From: Fibrobacter sp. UWEL
GTDB lineage: Bacteria > Fibrobacterota > Fibrobacteria > Fibrobacterales > Fibrobacteraceae
Length of the DNA stretch: 64,000 bases
NCBI RefSeq assembly: GCF_900142535.1
Contig: NZ_FRBE01000002.1
Location: forward strand, 248,001-312,000
Direction of reading: 5' to 3'
Part shown: piece after piece, positions 16,089 to 25,576 of the stretch
How the letters are laid out: every line of letters starts with the position of its first letter
Position numbering within the stretch: the stretch's first letter is position 1
Made by a program: the position numbers and the translations under genes
The notes under the pieces: model-generated
The model's database searches: none
What the model saw: the letters and a program-made list of their open reading frames with translations, nothing else
Told to the model about the DNA's origin: nothing

Positions 16089-17010
16089 TGGATTCCTCCT
16101 GAACATCATCCTGTATTACTTCGGCAGAACCTTCCCCACTGCGCATTTCTTCCCCACGAATCTTGCGCTTGCGTCCACGCCTTACAGGAGGTGGATAAGG
16201 ATCGCTTAAGGGAAACAGTTGCATACCCAGCTGGAAAACACGGTTCGGTTTTTGACATTGATCTACTTTTGCAAGAACCTCCCTACGGAACCTACGGACC
16301 ATTTCCACAAGTTCATTGTAGGTACCTTCGTCACATGCAAAAGCCAGAGTAGATAAGTTACGTTCTTCTCTAGAAAAGCGATCCATTGCGGAAGTGGCCA
16401 CATCCAGATTCTGCTGGATGTATGCATTTACTGCCGTACTGTAAGATTCGCTACCGCTAGAAATCAGCCCCTGGGTCTGTTCATAAAATCCAGTCTCTGG
16501 ATTCTTGCGGATCATGGAAAGTCGTTCAAGAAGTGCGATGGAGGATTTCACCTGGCTAGCCGTAATTGCAGGTCGCACCATCAAGCCAAGCGCTGCGTCA
16601 TCGCCTACGTAGGGGTAAAAAGTCACCAGTTCACGAACAACCGCATGATACCAGTGATCGAAATATTCAAATTGGTCGCGGGCAACTTCTTCGACCTTAC
16701 ATTCCTTGGTAGCCACCAGTTTTTCCAGATACTGACGGCTTTCGGAATGGTTCTTCGCCTGATTGAAAGCAACCATGTCAGCGAAGTACTGTTTTTCGCG
16801 ATCGTCACGGCAGAAAATGTCTGCAAAGACCGAAACCAGACGGGCAGTCAAATTGCGTTTGCCCTGAAGAATCTTATTGAACATGGAGGCATCGAACTCA
16901 GCCTTTTCCGCAATGTAGCGATGGCTAAAACGCCAGTCACTGGCATGGCGTTCTTCGTATGCGTCCTTTAAAAATTCGCGATAGTTCAAATATTCAAAAA
17001 GATTAATCAT
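16081..17010 (-). CDS. TIGR02147-family regulator with basic C-terminal tail
   Basis: A 309-residue TIGR02147 protein with the family opening (MINLFEYLNYREFLKDAYEE) and a helix-turn-helix-like segment (FSHRYIAEKAEFDASMFNKIL). The body ends at the usual LGMQLFPLS motif, but about 45 further residues follow: a Pro/Arg/Lys stretch containing RRGRKRKIRG, which looks like an AT-hook, then an acidic end. It is translationally coupled to the pectate lyase gene, so it is a candidate controller of pectin degradation. A 10-base motif (GTCTACAGTT on the plus strand) lies about 33 bases upstream of its start and recurs upstream of the PL11 gene. Confidence 0.85.
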   Translation of the reverse strand: MINLFEYLNYREFLKDAYEERHASDWRFSHRYIAEKAEFDASMFNKILQGKRNLTARLVSVFADIFCRDDREKQYFADMVAFNQAKNHSESRQYLEKLVATKECKVEEVARDQFEYFDHWYHAVVRELVTFYPYVGDDAALGLMVRPAITASQVKSSIALLERLSMIRKNPETGFYEQTQGLISSGSESYSTAVNAYIQQNLDVATSAMDRFSREERNLSTLAFACDEGTYNELVEMVRRFRREVLAKVDQCQKPNRVFQLGMQLFPLSDPYPPPVRRGRKRKIRGEEMRSGEGSAEVIQDDVQEESND

Positions 17011-17042
17011 TAATGAAAATATAGCTTATTTCAGCCGTGAGA

Positions 17043-17052
17043 GTCTACAGTT
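17043..17052. promoter_or_regulatory. Candidate operator AACTGTAGAC
   Basis: On the minus strand this reads AACTGTAGAC, identical to a 10-mer at 23496-23505 upstream of the PL11 operon and one base from another at 23473-23482. Its position ahead of the TIGR02147/pectate-lyase operon suggests a shared operator. This is inference from the repeated motif. Confidence 0.45.
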
Positions 17053-17058
17053 GTCCAA

Positions 17059-17089
17059 ATAAAAAAGTCCACACTTCAGTGGACTTTCC
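17059..17089 (-). terminator. Rho-independent terminator of the PL11-CE12-CE12 operon
   Basis: AAAGTCCAC pairs with GTGGACTTT around a 6-base loop. On the minus strand it is followed by TTTTATTT. It lies 26 bases after the CE12 stop. Confidence 0.85.
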
Positions 17090-17114
17090 TATTTGTGATT
17101 TGCTTCACGGAACT

Positions 17115-18884
17115 TTACTTCACGTTTCTTTCGAAGTATACTCCGCGAGACGCTTTCTGATTTACAGTACGTCCCAGCAAGTTCACCTGCTTAGTGCGTC
17201 CATTCATCTGCACGTCGCGAACGACGGGTTTGCGGCCAATCCCATCCGGGCCTTCAACGGAACTGGAGCTATTCACCACAGGTTCCTTAGGTTCCGCGCC
17301 AATGCGATAAACGTCCTTGATGTCAAAGCCAACCACGTCAATATTGGGGCCACCATCAGAGGTGAGTGCGGTAAACTTCAAGTCAAAATCGCAAGCATCC
17401 AGCCAAACGTCATCCACATAGACCGTATCCCAGCTATCCCAGGAAGCGCTAGGCGGAAACTCCACATCGTAAGTTTTGGCATCCACCTGAACAGTCATCT
17501 TGCTTGTGGTAGTCTTGCCGTTACAATAGCGGATAAACATTCTAGCATTGGAAGCAGACTGATAAGAGGTCATCTTGTAAGTAGCATAAGAACCGACCTT
17601 GTTATCAAAGTTATAGAAGCCCTTTCCCGTAAAGCCTACGTGATTCGCTTCCGTCCAGCCAACGTCCACCTCGTTGGGGTAAGACAAATCGCTGAGACTA
17701 GGCCAATCCTTCGTGCCATCCAGAATATCAAACATCACCAGTTCGCTACTGCTAGAAGAAGATACTGCACCTTGGCTTGCACTGGATCCAGGCACCGGCG
17801 TATTTTCGTCACCATGATTGGTTGTAACGCAATTTGCGCCGCCTTCGAAGATTGCTGTATAGGTGATATCGCGGTAAGGCATTTTCACCTTGTAGTAGTT
17901 GGAGTCCGCAGTCACCTTCTTGCAATCATCGTCAGCCCAGTACTGGAATTTCTTTCCGAAACTTCCCGGAGAAACGTGCAAATTCAAGGCTGCTCCACCA
18001 GGCAAATTCTGGTTATGAGTAATCAAGCCGCTTCCAGAAATATTAGCCTTTACCGTCAACTTATAAGTAGGAGCAATAGCGCCCACCAACGTAGTTAACG
18101 CCGCCTTTTCAGAAGCATTTACCGTAGAGCTATTCAAGTTTTCCTGAAGGCCAGCAGTAATCAGCTGGGCATGAACAACAGAGCCCGATTCCTGGAAATG
18201 AGTGGTACCGTCATTGGTCACACCATTAGGATAGTTGGGATATTCCCCCGCCAGGAACATCTTGTAGACGTAGCGGGAAATATAGGCGGAGCTCAACTGA
18301 GTGTACAGATTATAAGTCTTGGTGGTAAGATCAATAAAGGGAACGCCATTCTTTGCGGCAACATCCTTGATCTTATCCTTCACAGGATATTCCTTATTCT
18401 TGTGAGCAGCATCCGTAAGCTCGTTGTCGAATACGTTTCGAGGATATGTGTTCAACATCAACGGGCTCATCAGCACAATGTGCGCACCCTTGCTCTTGGC
18501 GCCATCCACATATTTCTGGAACCAGTAAGCACTGGAGTCAATGGGTACGTAACGATCAGCCTTGGAATAGTCGCGGTCGTTTGTTCCCATCTGTACGAAG
18601 ATATAATCACCCGGCTGAGTCGCCTTCAAGACAGCATCCAAACGACCATCGTTAATAAAGGACTTGGAACTGCGACCACCAATAGCATAGTTAATCACCT
18701 TCACTCGAGACTGGTCAAAGAAGGGAGCTAAGACCTGACCCCAACCTGTTTGGGGGTATGCATTATCCTTGTAATCGCAAACAGTGGAGTCGCCAATCAC
18801 ATGGATGGTAAAGCTTGTAGTGTCACTTACCGCAACACTTGTAAAGAGTGCGGCAGCAACAAAATACTTCAAGAAAGTTTTCAC
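17115..18884 (-). CDS. Rhamnogalacturonan acetylesterase (CE12-like), modular
   Basis: A 589-residue secreted SGNH hydrolase that should remove acetyl groups from rhamnogalacturonan. A signal peptide (about 20 residues) is followed by the catalytic domain: GDST (Ser nucleophile, about residue 32), GGRSS, MGTNDRD, and DGTTH with the Asp/His pair near residue 228. Then come an InlB-like beta module (about 270-345), a Ser-rich linker, a CBM6/35-like module (about 395-530, ending SDGGPNIDVVGF) and a C-terminal module (NLLGRTVNQKASRGVYF) that resembles type IX sorting domains but is shorter. It is the last gene of the PL11-CE12-CE12 operon, 12 bases after the other acetylesterase. Confidence 0.88.
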   Translation of the reverse strand: MKTFLKYFVAAALFTSVAVSDTTSFTIHVIGDSTVCDYKDNAYPQTGWGQVLAPFFDQSRVKVINYAIGGRSSKSFINDGRLDAVLKATQPGDYIFVQMGTNDRDYSKADRYVPIDSSAYWFQKYVDGAKSKGAHIVLMSPLMLNTYPRNVFDNELTDAAHKNKEYPVKDKIKDVAAKNGVPFIDLTTKTYNLYTQLSSAYISRYVYKMFLAGEYPNYPNGVTNDGTTHFQESGSVVHAQLITAGLQENLNSSTVNASEKAALTTLVGAIAPTYKLTVKANISGSGLITHNQNLPGGAALNLHVSPGSFGKKFQYWADDDCKKVTADSNYYKVKMPYRDITYTAIFEGGANCVTTNHGDENTPVPGSSASQGAVSSSSSSELVMFDILDGTKDWPSLSDLSYPNEVDVGWTEANHVGFTGKGFYNFDNKVGSYATYKMTSYQSASNARMFIRYCNGKTTTSKMTVQVDAKTYDVEFPPSASWDSWDTVYVDDVWLDACDFDLKFTALTSDGGPNIDVVGFDIKDVYRIGAEPKEPVVNSSSSVEGPDGIGRKPVVRDVQMNGRTKQVNLLGRTVNQKASRGVYFERNVK

Positions 18885-18896
18885 GGATCCCCCCCC

Positions 18897-20774
18897 CTAC
18901 TTTCTCACCATGGTCTGGCGAATCATCTGGAGACCCTTACGGATAACTACATGGTAGAGACCATTGGACTTAACCATCTGATTCAATTCCTGATTGGAAA
19001 GGCCACTGCCAATCATCATCTGACGACGAGCAATCAACTGGCCCTGCATATTGAAGATGCTGACATCAGCATTTTCCATTCCAGAAAGGTTGATATTCTT
19101 GGTCAAAGCATCTGTTCCGCTTGTATCCTTAGCAGTAGTGTCCTTAACTGTAGTGTCTGCAGGAACGACCTTGTTGGTATCCGGACGGGTAGCGCCCTTA
19201 TACACAACACCCTTCATCTCAAAACCGAACATATCGATATTGGGGGCTCCATCAGAAGTCATGGAAATAATCTGAAGAGTTCCTTCACCCTTTGGAGTCA
19301 TAATCTCAGTATAAACGGTATCCCAAGTATCCCAGCCATTAGGAGGACAGGACACATAATAATCATGGTCCAAATACACGTTGATCAATCGATCTGTCTT
19401 ACCACCATTAGCATAGACAATAGCAAGAGTTGTTGTTGCCGCTTCGGGGAAATCTAGATCGTAGCTAGCAAAAGACTGGTTGTTATTAGCAAGATTAACA
19501 AAGCCTGTTCCCGTAAAGCCCAAATGATTTGCCTCAATAAAGCCTTCATTCATCGTTACGGAATCTTCTGCCTGGAACAAGCTATTAAACTCAATAGGGC
19601 CAAGCACCTTTTCATCTTCGGCAGGCTGACTTGTATAGCCTTCGGGCTGGAAAGGCAAGCCATTCAATTTCCTAGGAACATCAACGCTGAACTGTGTTAC
19701 AGCGCCGCCATTTCCCGTATATTTCTGGGCGCTACCACCTGCATAGACTGCAGTATACTGGGTAGACTTATTCCCCATCTTGAAGGTATAAATGTAAGGG
19801 GATTTTACTTCGGACCTTGCATTTCCAGAAACCTTGTTAGCGTTACCATCATACCAGCCCACAAAAGTGTAGCCAGCCTTGGGCGTAGTCTTCAAGGTTA
19901 CCATCATGCCTTCCGGATAGTAACCGCTAGCAGTTGCTGCAGTTGCAGCACCTTCCGGGCTAACCTTCACATCCACCTGATACATGGGCTTCAAAGCTTT
20001 GGACAGTTCCTTTACCTTGGCATCGCTATGGAATCGAAGCTGTTCAGTCACAATTCGTCCAAAGGCGTTAGCACCCATCTGCTGCAAATGCTGATTATCC
20101 GTCTGCACACCACTCGTCGAATATTCACCTTCGTCAATGAACATATTCAAGTAGTGATTTGAATAGTACTGACCAAGGCTCAGCAAGTAATTTCTAGACA
20201 GAGTATCTAAATCAATAAACGGAACCTTCAAAGAACCAGCCAATTCGCGCATATAAATCGGATAGGCATGATAACCTTCGTAAACAGAGTCTACGCTGGT
20301 AAAATTAGAGCGACGGATGGGAGAAATCAAAATGGGATAAGCACCCTTCTGCTGAGTTTCCTTGACCATGGCAGTCACCTTGGTCTTGAAATTTTCTTCA
20401 CCAGTCTTATAACCATTATCGTTGGCGCCGATCATGATCATCACATAGTCGCCAGTCTGCACCATGTCTCTAATAGCCTTGTCAAAGACATACTTTCCGT
20501 TACGGTCCGTACCGCGAACAGACCAGAAGCCGTCATAGTAACTTACTGACGTTGTACCACCACGACCAGCATTGAAAACCCTGGCTAAACCAGAATCAAA
20601 GAAGTAGCCAAAATCCTGACCCATCCCCTGCTTTGGATAATAACCAGAAGCCCAGTCCTGCATGGTGGAATCGCCTACCAGGTAAATTGTAACAACAGCA
20701 TTTGCTGCGGTAGCGAAAACCATGGAAGCGACTACAACGCCCTGCCAAATTTTGCTAAAAAATCCTTTTCTCAT
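18897..20774 (-). CDS. Rhamnogalacturonan acetylesterase (CE12-like), second copy
   Basis: A 625-residue paralogue of the downstream esterase. Signal peptide (cut near ANA, residue 26), SGNH domain with GDSTMQDW, GRGGTTS and IGANDNGYKTG, and a variant C-terminal block (DNQHLQQMGAN) that carries the Asp and His. An InlB-like module follows (VKVSPEGAATAATASGYYPEG), then a CBM6/35-like module ending SDGAPNIDMFGF, a Thr/Asp linker and a full C-terminal sorting-like domain (ADVSIFNMQGQLIARR ... GLYHVVIRKG). Having two divergent CE12 enzymes in one operon suggests different acetyl positions or substrates. It lies 28 bases after the PL11 gene. Confidence 0.86.
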   Translation of the reverse strand: MRKGFFSKIWQGVVVASMVFATAANAVVTIYLVGDSTMQDWASGYYPKQGMGQDFGYFFDSGLARVFNAGRGGTTSVSYYDGFWSVRGTDRNGKYVFDKAIRDMVQTGDYVMIMIGANDNGYKTGEENFKTKVTAMVKETQQKGAYPILISPIRRSNFTSVDSVYEGYHAYPIYMRELAGSLKVPFIDLDTLSRNYLLSLGQYYSNHYLNMFIDEGEYSTSGVQTDNQHLQQMGANAFGRIVTEQLRFHSDAKVKELSKALKPMYQVDVKVSPEGAATAATASGYYPEGMMVTLKTTPKAGYTFVGWYDGNANKVSGNARSEVKSPYIYTFKMGNKSTQYTAVYAGGSAQKYTGNGGAVTQFSVDVPRKLNGLPFQPEGYTSQPAEDEKVLGPIEFNSLFQAEDSVTMNEGFIEANHLGFTGTGFVNLANNNQSFASYDLDFPEAATTTLAIVYANGGKTDRLINVYLDHDYYVSCPPNGWDTWDTVYTEIMTPKGEGTLQIISMTSDGAPNIDMFGFEMKGVVYKGATRPDTNKVVPADTTVKDTTAKDTSGTDALTKNINLSGMENADVSIFNMQGQLIARRQMMIGSGLSNQELNQMVKSNGLYHVVIRKGLQMIRQTMVRK

Positions 20775-20802
20775 ATACCCAAACTCTTTTTAAAAATCCC
20801 AA

Positions 20803-23454
20803 TTACTTATTAAGAAAAGTTCCCTTAGAAACCATCACTCCATCAACATCAACCTTCACAAAGTACTTACCCTGAGGCAGCATTTCGCGATCGATGACCA
20901 CCATGTTCAAGCCCTCGTTCACATGGGTGTATACGCTTCCCACCACATGGCCGCGCATATCGTACACAACAACCTGTGCGCTGCCGGAACGATTGGAGCG
21001 GAGCACGCCTGTATTCGGATTATATGCATTTACTCCGGGAACGCCTGCAATGGAAATTCCATCAGGAATGGTATCCTTACCCAGTTCAGGAAGTTTCTGG
21101 TTATTATAGAGTTCAATGCCGTCCATACCAAAAGTAAAGGTATCCACATTGGGGCCACCATCAGAAGATGCAGAAACCAATTTTAGAGTATTCTTACCGG
21201 CCTTAAGAGCAACATTTACAGTCACATCCTTGTAAGTGGTCCAGCCGGTAGCAGCGAATTCCACCGTACCTGCAGACTTGTCATTTATGTACAGAGTCAT
21301 GTTGCGGTTTGCAGTTCCGCCGTTGGCGAAGCGAATCGTCAGAGTAGTCTTCACATCCTGGGGAGAGAAGATTTCCCACACACCGTAGCTACCCATGCTA
21401 TTGTCAAAATTGTAGAAACCATCCTGTTCATAGCCAGCATTGTTCGTTTCGCAGGCAAAGCCTTTACCTTCAACAGGCTTGCAGATTTCCATAGAAGACT
21501 TACCATCCTTAATGACGGGATAATCTTCAGTAGGATCCGGAACGGAAACAATAGGATCCCCCACAATCTGGATTTCGGGAGCGGCCAATTTCTTCACAGC
21601 ATCCGGCAGGTAGTAACCGAGGTGCGGCGGCTGGTTGTAAGCAGTGTTCTGCCATGCGATTGCAGTACGGTAAACAGCATCATGCATCAAGGTATAGACG
21701 CGATAGGGAGAAGTTACCGGAGTAGACACAATGTAAAGTACGGTCGGATCGTTTGCATTACGAACCACCAGTTCTTCGCGCCAGTCGCCGAAGAGATCTG
21801 CAACAAGGCTCGGAGTATTCTTGGTGCCGTTACAACCGGTTGCGCCAAGTGCGGTAGGACCATCGAAATAAACCTCAGACTTACCCGCAGAAGAATTGAA
21901 CTTGGTCACATAGGCGCCATCCAAAAGTTCATCCTGAAGGTCCCCGTCAAAGTATATACGGAAGTTGGTGGAAACCGCCGGAGAGCCCATGGACTTGCCC
22001 TTGATATCGTGCATGCCGCCACTCTTGCTGGACCAAACTTCAAAACCACGATGCGTAGAATCAATGTCAGCAGCCATACCACGGCCATTGTCTACACCAG
22101 GATTGGGCTGCGGCGTACCCCAAATAATTTTTCCATCGGGGCCACGAACTTCATCGGTATACTTGGCATCGGTATGCTCATGCACATCGAAAAATTCCAG
22201 GCCCGGAAGATCCGGATCCAAGTCAGACAAATGACCTGCATCCCCATGGCCCAACTGAGTAGAATAACGAAGAGTACCGTCATGGTTTAACGCAGCACCG
22301 CCAAACACGATTTCATCATAGCCATCGCCATCAATATCACCAGTTACAATGTTATGGTTGCCCTGAGCATAAAGACCTGCACCCGGATCTTCGGACTTAT
22401 GGTACCAACGCTGCTTCAGAGTCTTGCCATCAAAATCATAGGCAACAACGTAAGAGGAGGAATAGTAGCCACGAATAAAGATTGCACTTGGATGGATACC
22501 ATCCAAGTAGGCAGTTGCAGCAATATAGCGTTCGCAGCGGTTACCATAGTTATCGCCCCAATAGCCCTTCTTATCAACACCCTTTACATGCTGATTGATA
22601 TTACGGCTGGGAACAAAGTCAATGGAAGTAATCGCAGCACCATCAGCACCACGGAAAACGGTCAGGTATTCGGGACCGTCAAGAACTGTTCCACCAGAAT
22701 TGCGGTAATCCTTGGACTTGTCACCAATAGCCTTGCCCGTACCATCAATAGTACCGTCGGCGGTCTTCACGATCATTTCGGCCTTGCCGTCACCATCGTA
22801 GTCATAAACCTGGAACTGGGTATAGTGAGCACCGGCACGGATATTCTTGCCCAAGTCAATGCGCCACATACGGGTGCCATCCAGCTTGTAGGCGTCAATA
22901 AATACGGTACCCGTATAACCTGACTGGGAGTTGTCGTGAGCGTTGGACGGATCCCACTTCAGGATCAGTTCCAGTTCGCCATCCCCATCGAGATCGGCGG
23001 CGCTCATATCGTTAGGCGTATAAGTGCAGGTAGAGCCGTCCGGCATGGTCTGCTTCGCAGGAACTTCAAGCTTGATAGTCTTGTACGGGAAGGAATTTCC
23101 GGTATTTGCAACAGTCTTGTCCAATACAACGGAAAGTCCGGCCTTTGCGCCTTCCTTGCCACCAATTACAGCGGAAACCTGATATTTGGAAGAGGCCTTG
23201 CCATCCTTATCCAAATAGTTGGTACCCTCGGTTCCCTTGATAGAGGCAATTTTATCGCCATCGCGGTAAAGGTTGAATTCCGTAGCCGGGTCGTCGGTAC
23301 CCAGCAAACGCCAGCTCACCAGCATTCCCTTCCCTACGTTAGAGGCAACTAGACCTCGAGTCAGATTTTCCATCTGCTTCGGAGCAGCAAAAGCCAAGCC
23401 ATTCATGCTCAAAAGAGCAGACCCAATCAGTAATGCCTTAGAAATTTTACGCAT
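20803..23454 (-). CDS. Rhamnogalacturonan lyase (PL11-like) with CBM and C-terminal sorting module
   Basis: An 883-residue secreted lyase of the RhgW/YesW type, which cleaves rhamnogalacturonan-I backbones by beta-elimination. A signal peptide ends near FAA (about residue 24). A fibronectin-like N-domain follows, then the beta-propeller with Ca-binding repeats (DLDGDGELE, DYDGDGKAE, DIDGDGYDE) at about residues 155-385. After the propeller come a CBM6/35-like module (about 650-790, ending SSDGGPNVDTFTFG) and a C-terminal module (VVVYDMRGHVVGSVY ... QGKYFVKVDVDG) like type IX sorting domains. I start at the ATG before RKISKALLIG because the signal peptide begins there; ATGs 6 and 30 bases upstream are in frame. 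Confidence 0.9.
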   Translation of the reverse strand: MRKISKALLIGSALLSMNGLAFAAPKQMENLTRGLVASNVGKGMLVSWRLLGTDDPATEFNLYRDGDKIASIKGTEGTNYLDKDGKASSKYQVSAVIGGKEGAKAGLSVVLDKTVANTGNSFPYKTIKLEVPAKQTMPDGSTCTYTPNDMSAADLDGDGELELILKWDPSNAHDNSQSGYTGTVFIDAYKLDGTRMWRIDLGKNIRAGAHYTQFQVYDYDGDGKAEMIVKTADGTIDGTGKAIGDKSKDYRNSGGTVLDGPEYLTVFRGADGAAITSIDFVPSRNINQHVKGVDKKGYWGDNYGNRCERYIAATAYLDGIHPSAIFIRGYYSSSYVVAYDFDGKTLKQRWYHKSEDPGAGLYAQGNHNIVTGDIDGDGYDEIVFGGAALNHDGTLRYSTQLGHGDAGHLSDLDPDLPGLEFFDVHEHTDAKYTDEVRGPDGKIIWGTPQPNPGVDNGRGMAADIDSTHRGFEVWSSKSGGMHDIKGKSMGSPAVSTNFRIYFDGDLQDELLDGAYVTKFNSSAGKSEVYFDGPTALGATGCNGTKNTPSLVADLFGDWREELVVRNANDPTVLYIVSTPVTSPYRVYTLMHDAVYRTAIAWQNTAYNQPPHLGYYLPDAVKKLAAPEIQIVGDPIVSVPDPTEDYPVIKDGKSSMEICKPVEGKGFACETNNAGYEQDGFYNFDNSMGSYGVWEIFSPQDVKTTLTIRFANGGTANRNMTLYINDKSAGTVEFAATGWTTYKDVTVNVALKAGKNTLKLVSASSDGGPNVDTFTFGMDGIELYNNQKLPELGKDTIPDGISIAGVPGVNAYNPNTGVLRSNRSGSAQVVVYDMRGHVVGSVYTHVNEGLNMVVIDREMLPQGKYFVKVDVDGVMVSKGTFLNK

Positions 23455-23472
23455 ACACATCCCACACGTTAT

Positions 23473-23532
23473 AACTGTTGACAATTAAAAGTCTAAACTG
23501 TAGACAAATATATACTAAAAAAGTCTACATTT
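23473..23532. promoter_or_regulatory. Operator-like cluster in the divergent pectin / sensor-kinase promoter
   Basis: AACTGTTGAC (23473-23482) and AACTGTAGAC (23496-23505) lie 23 bases apart on the plus strand. The second is part of an inverted repeat, GTCTA-N5-TAGAC (23491-23505). A third, one-mismatch copy (AAATGTAGAC) lies on the minus strand at 23523-23532. Because the region feeds both the PL11 operon and the kinase operon, one regulator could control both. Inference; the best candidate is the TIGR02147 protein at 16081-17010. Confidence 0.45.
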
Positions 23533-23685
23533 CACATTGTAAGGGTAAAATATTTTTGATAGATAATCCACAGCACCGCTATAAGCCTATTTTTCTCACA
23601 TTTATTTTACCGATACGTGACAAAAAGTTTACATTTTAATAAAAAGAGCCTAAATCGAAGCGGTTTTCAATCATTCTGGATTTTT

Positions 23686-25566
23686 ATGATACCCGAACTC
23701 GTATCGTCAGTATTTGCCGTATTTCTTCTAGTCCTTCTTATAAGGGTCCTTTACCGCGTATGGCCCAATCGAAAGGATTCCCCCTCCCAAGGGATATACG
23801 CAAACTTTGTACTTGCGGCACTCATTCTGGAAGCAGAAACAATTCCCGACTTATTACTTCTATGCGGGATTTTCCAATTAAATAAGATTGCCGCCTCCAT
23901 TTTCTATACGACAGAATTTACTCTTATCGCCTTGGTCGCATACCAGTGGTTCAAATATTTCGTCACCATCCAAAACGAAAAAAAAGTTTTCACCCGAAAA
24001 TGGAACATCCTTTTTGCGATTCCGACAATTATCGTCTTCATCGCAGCAGCTTCCTCCTACTGGACTAACGCCCTGTTTATAACAGAGTTCACCGATGGCC
24101 AATACTATTACCTGAACGGAACCCTACCTTGGATCCAGTACATCCCCTACATTTACATACTTGCAGGAATGGGGCTCATCTTTAAGCAAGCGGTAAAGGA
24201 CAACCGGGAAAAAACAAGAAAAAATTTATGGTTCATATTCACATTTACATTTCCTTGCGCTATTGCAGTGGCCTTCCAGGCTTTAGCGGGAATTGACTAC
24301 GGTTTTACACAAGCGGGAATTTGTCTTGCAGTGTACCTGTCCTACGTGGAATTATACATCGAAGAGATCAAGGAAGCGAAACGTCTAAAAGATATAGACG
24401 AAATCAACGCCAAACTGAAAGACGCGAATCAGGCCAAGACAAGATTCCTCTTTAACATGAGCCACGACATTCGCACTCCCATGAATGCCATTATCGGCTA
24501 CACAAGCCTTATAAGCAAAAATATGAGTCATCCGGAAAAATGCCTGGACTACATTTCCAAAATTGACAAGTCCAGCCAGTACTTGCTCTCCCTCATCAAC
24601 AATGTTCTGGAAATGGCAAGCATCGAAAGCGGGGCCATCGTGAATGACACTCGCATTTGCAACATCTACGCCATCAAGCAATCTCTGGAATCCATTTTTG
24701 GCGAACAGATGAAACAGAAAGGACTAGAATTCAACGTCAATGTGGACATCCAACATACAAACATCATTATCGACGAAGTCAAAGTCCGAAGCATTTTGCT
24801 GAACCTTATTTCCAACGCCTATAGGTACACCTTACCTGGAGGCACGATCGTCGTCACAGTTCGAGAATTCCACTCCGAAAAACCCGATTGCGGAATGTAC
24901 CAGGTGATTATCTCCGACACAGGCGTTGGTATTTCCAAGGAATTCCGATCACATCTGTTTGACGAGTTCTCCAGAGAGAAAAATTCTTCTGGTAACAAGA
25001 TCGCAGGAGCAGGTCTCGGCATGTCCATCGTCAAGAATTATGTGGAACAGCTGGGCGCAACTATATCCGTAGACAGCGAAGTCGGGGAAGGCACGACCTT
25101 TACCATCACCCATCCCGCAATTCCTCTCGCACAAAGCGATGAACAGGCAGCCCCAGTCGAAACATCCAACGTCATCCCCCGCTTCGAAGGCAAGAAAGTT
25201 CTGCTAGTAGAAGACAACGATCTAAACGCAGAGATTGCCTATGAAATTCTAAAGGGCATGGGCATCCAGGTGGACCGAGCCGAAGATGGCATCCAGTGCA
25301 TCCACAAGATGAGCCAGTCCGAAGAAGGCTATTACGACTTGATCCTCATGGATATCCAGATGCCCAACCTGAATGGGTACGAAGCCACAAGAGCCATCAG
25401 AACCACCATGACAGGAAAGAAAGCCGACATTCCAATTCTTGCTATGACAGCGAATGCCTTCAAGGAAGACAGACTGGAATCTCTAAAGGCTGGCATGAAT
25501 GGGCACTTGGCAAAGCCCATTAACGTAATTGAACTGACTCAGGAACTCTCAAGGATTCTTGGATAA
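23686..25566 (+). CDS. Hybrid histidine kinase with seven-helix membrane sensor
   Basis: A 626-residue membrane kinase. Seven hydrophobic segments fill about residues 3-235, as in 7TM-type sensors. Next come a short coiled linker ([17 protein letters not shown]), HisKA with the phospho-His in [14 protein letters not shown] (about residue 267), HATPase motifs ([30 protein letters not shown]) and a receiver ([12 protein letters not shown], phospho-Asp in LILMDIQMP, Lys in HLAKPIN). The start chosen is the ATG directly before the first helix; a GTG 23 codons upstream is possible. It is the first of three adjacent hybrid kinases and lies divergent from the pectin operon. Confidence 0.88.
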   Translation: MIPELVSSVFAVFLLVLLIRVLYRVWPNRKDSPSQGIYANFVLAALILEAETIPDLLLLCGIFQLNKIAASIFYTTEFTLIALVAYQWFKYFVTIQNEKKVFTRKWNILFAIPTIIVFIAAASSYWTNALFITEFTDGQYYYLNGTLPWIQYIPYIYILAGMGLIFKQAVKDNREKTRKNLWFIFTFTFPCAIAVAFQALAGIDYGFTQAGICLAVYLSYVELYIEEIKEAKRLKDIDEINAKLKDANQAKTRFLFNMSHDIRTPMNAIIGYTSLISKNMSHPEKCLDYISKIDKSSQYLLSLINNVLEMASIESGAIVNDTRICNIYAIKQSLESIFGEQMKQKGLEFNVNVDIQHTNIIIDEVKVRSILLNLISNAYRYTLPGGTIVVTVREFHSEKPDCGMYQVIISDTGVGISKEFRSHLFDEFSREKNSSGNKIAGAGLGMSIVKNYVEQLGATISVDSEVGEGTTFTITHPAIPLAQSDEQAAPVETSNVIPRFEGKKVLLVEDNDLNAEIAYEILKGMGIQVDRAEDGIQCIHKMSQSEEGYYDLILMDIQMPNLNGYEATRAIRTTMTGKKADIPILAMTANAFKEDRLESLKAGMNGHLAKPINVIELTQELSRILG

Positions 25567-25576
25567 CGGTTAGCCT

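Noticed and set aside
13926-16109. A longer start for the pectate lyase gene (ATG at 16109)
   Set aside because: A strong AGGAGG lies between that ATG and the one at 16088, and the signal peptide begins at the latter.
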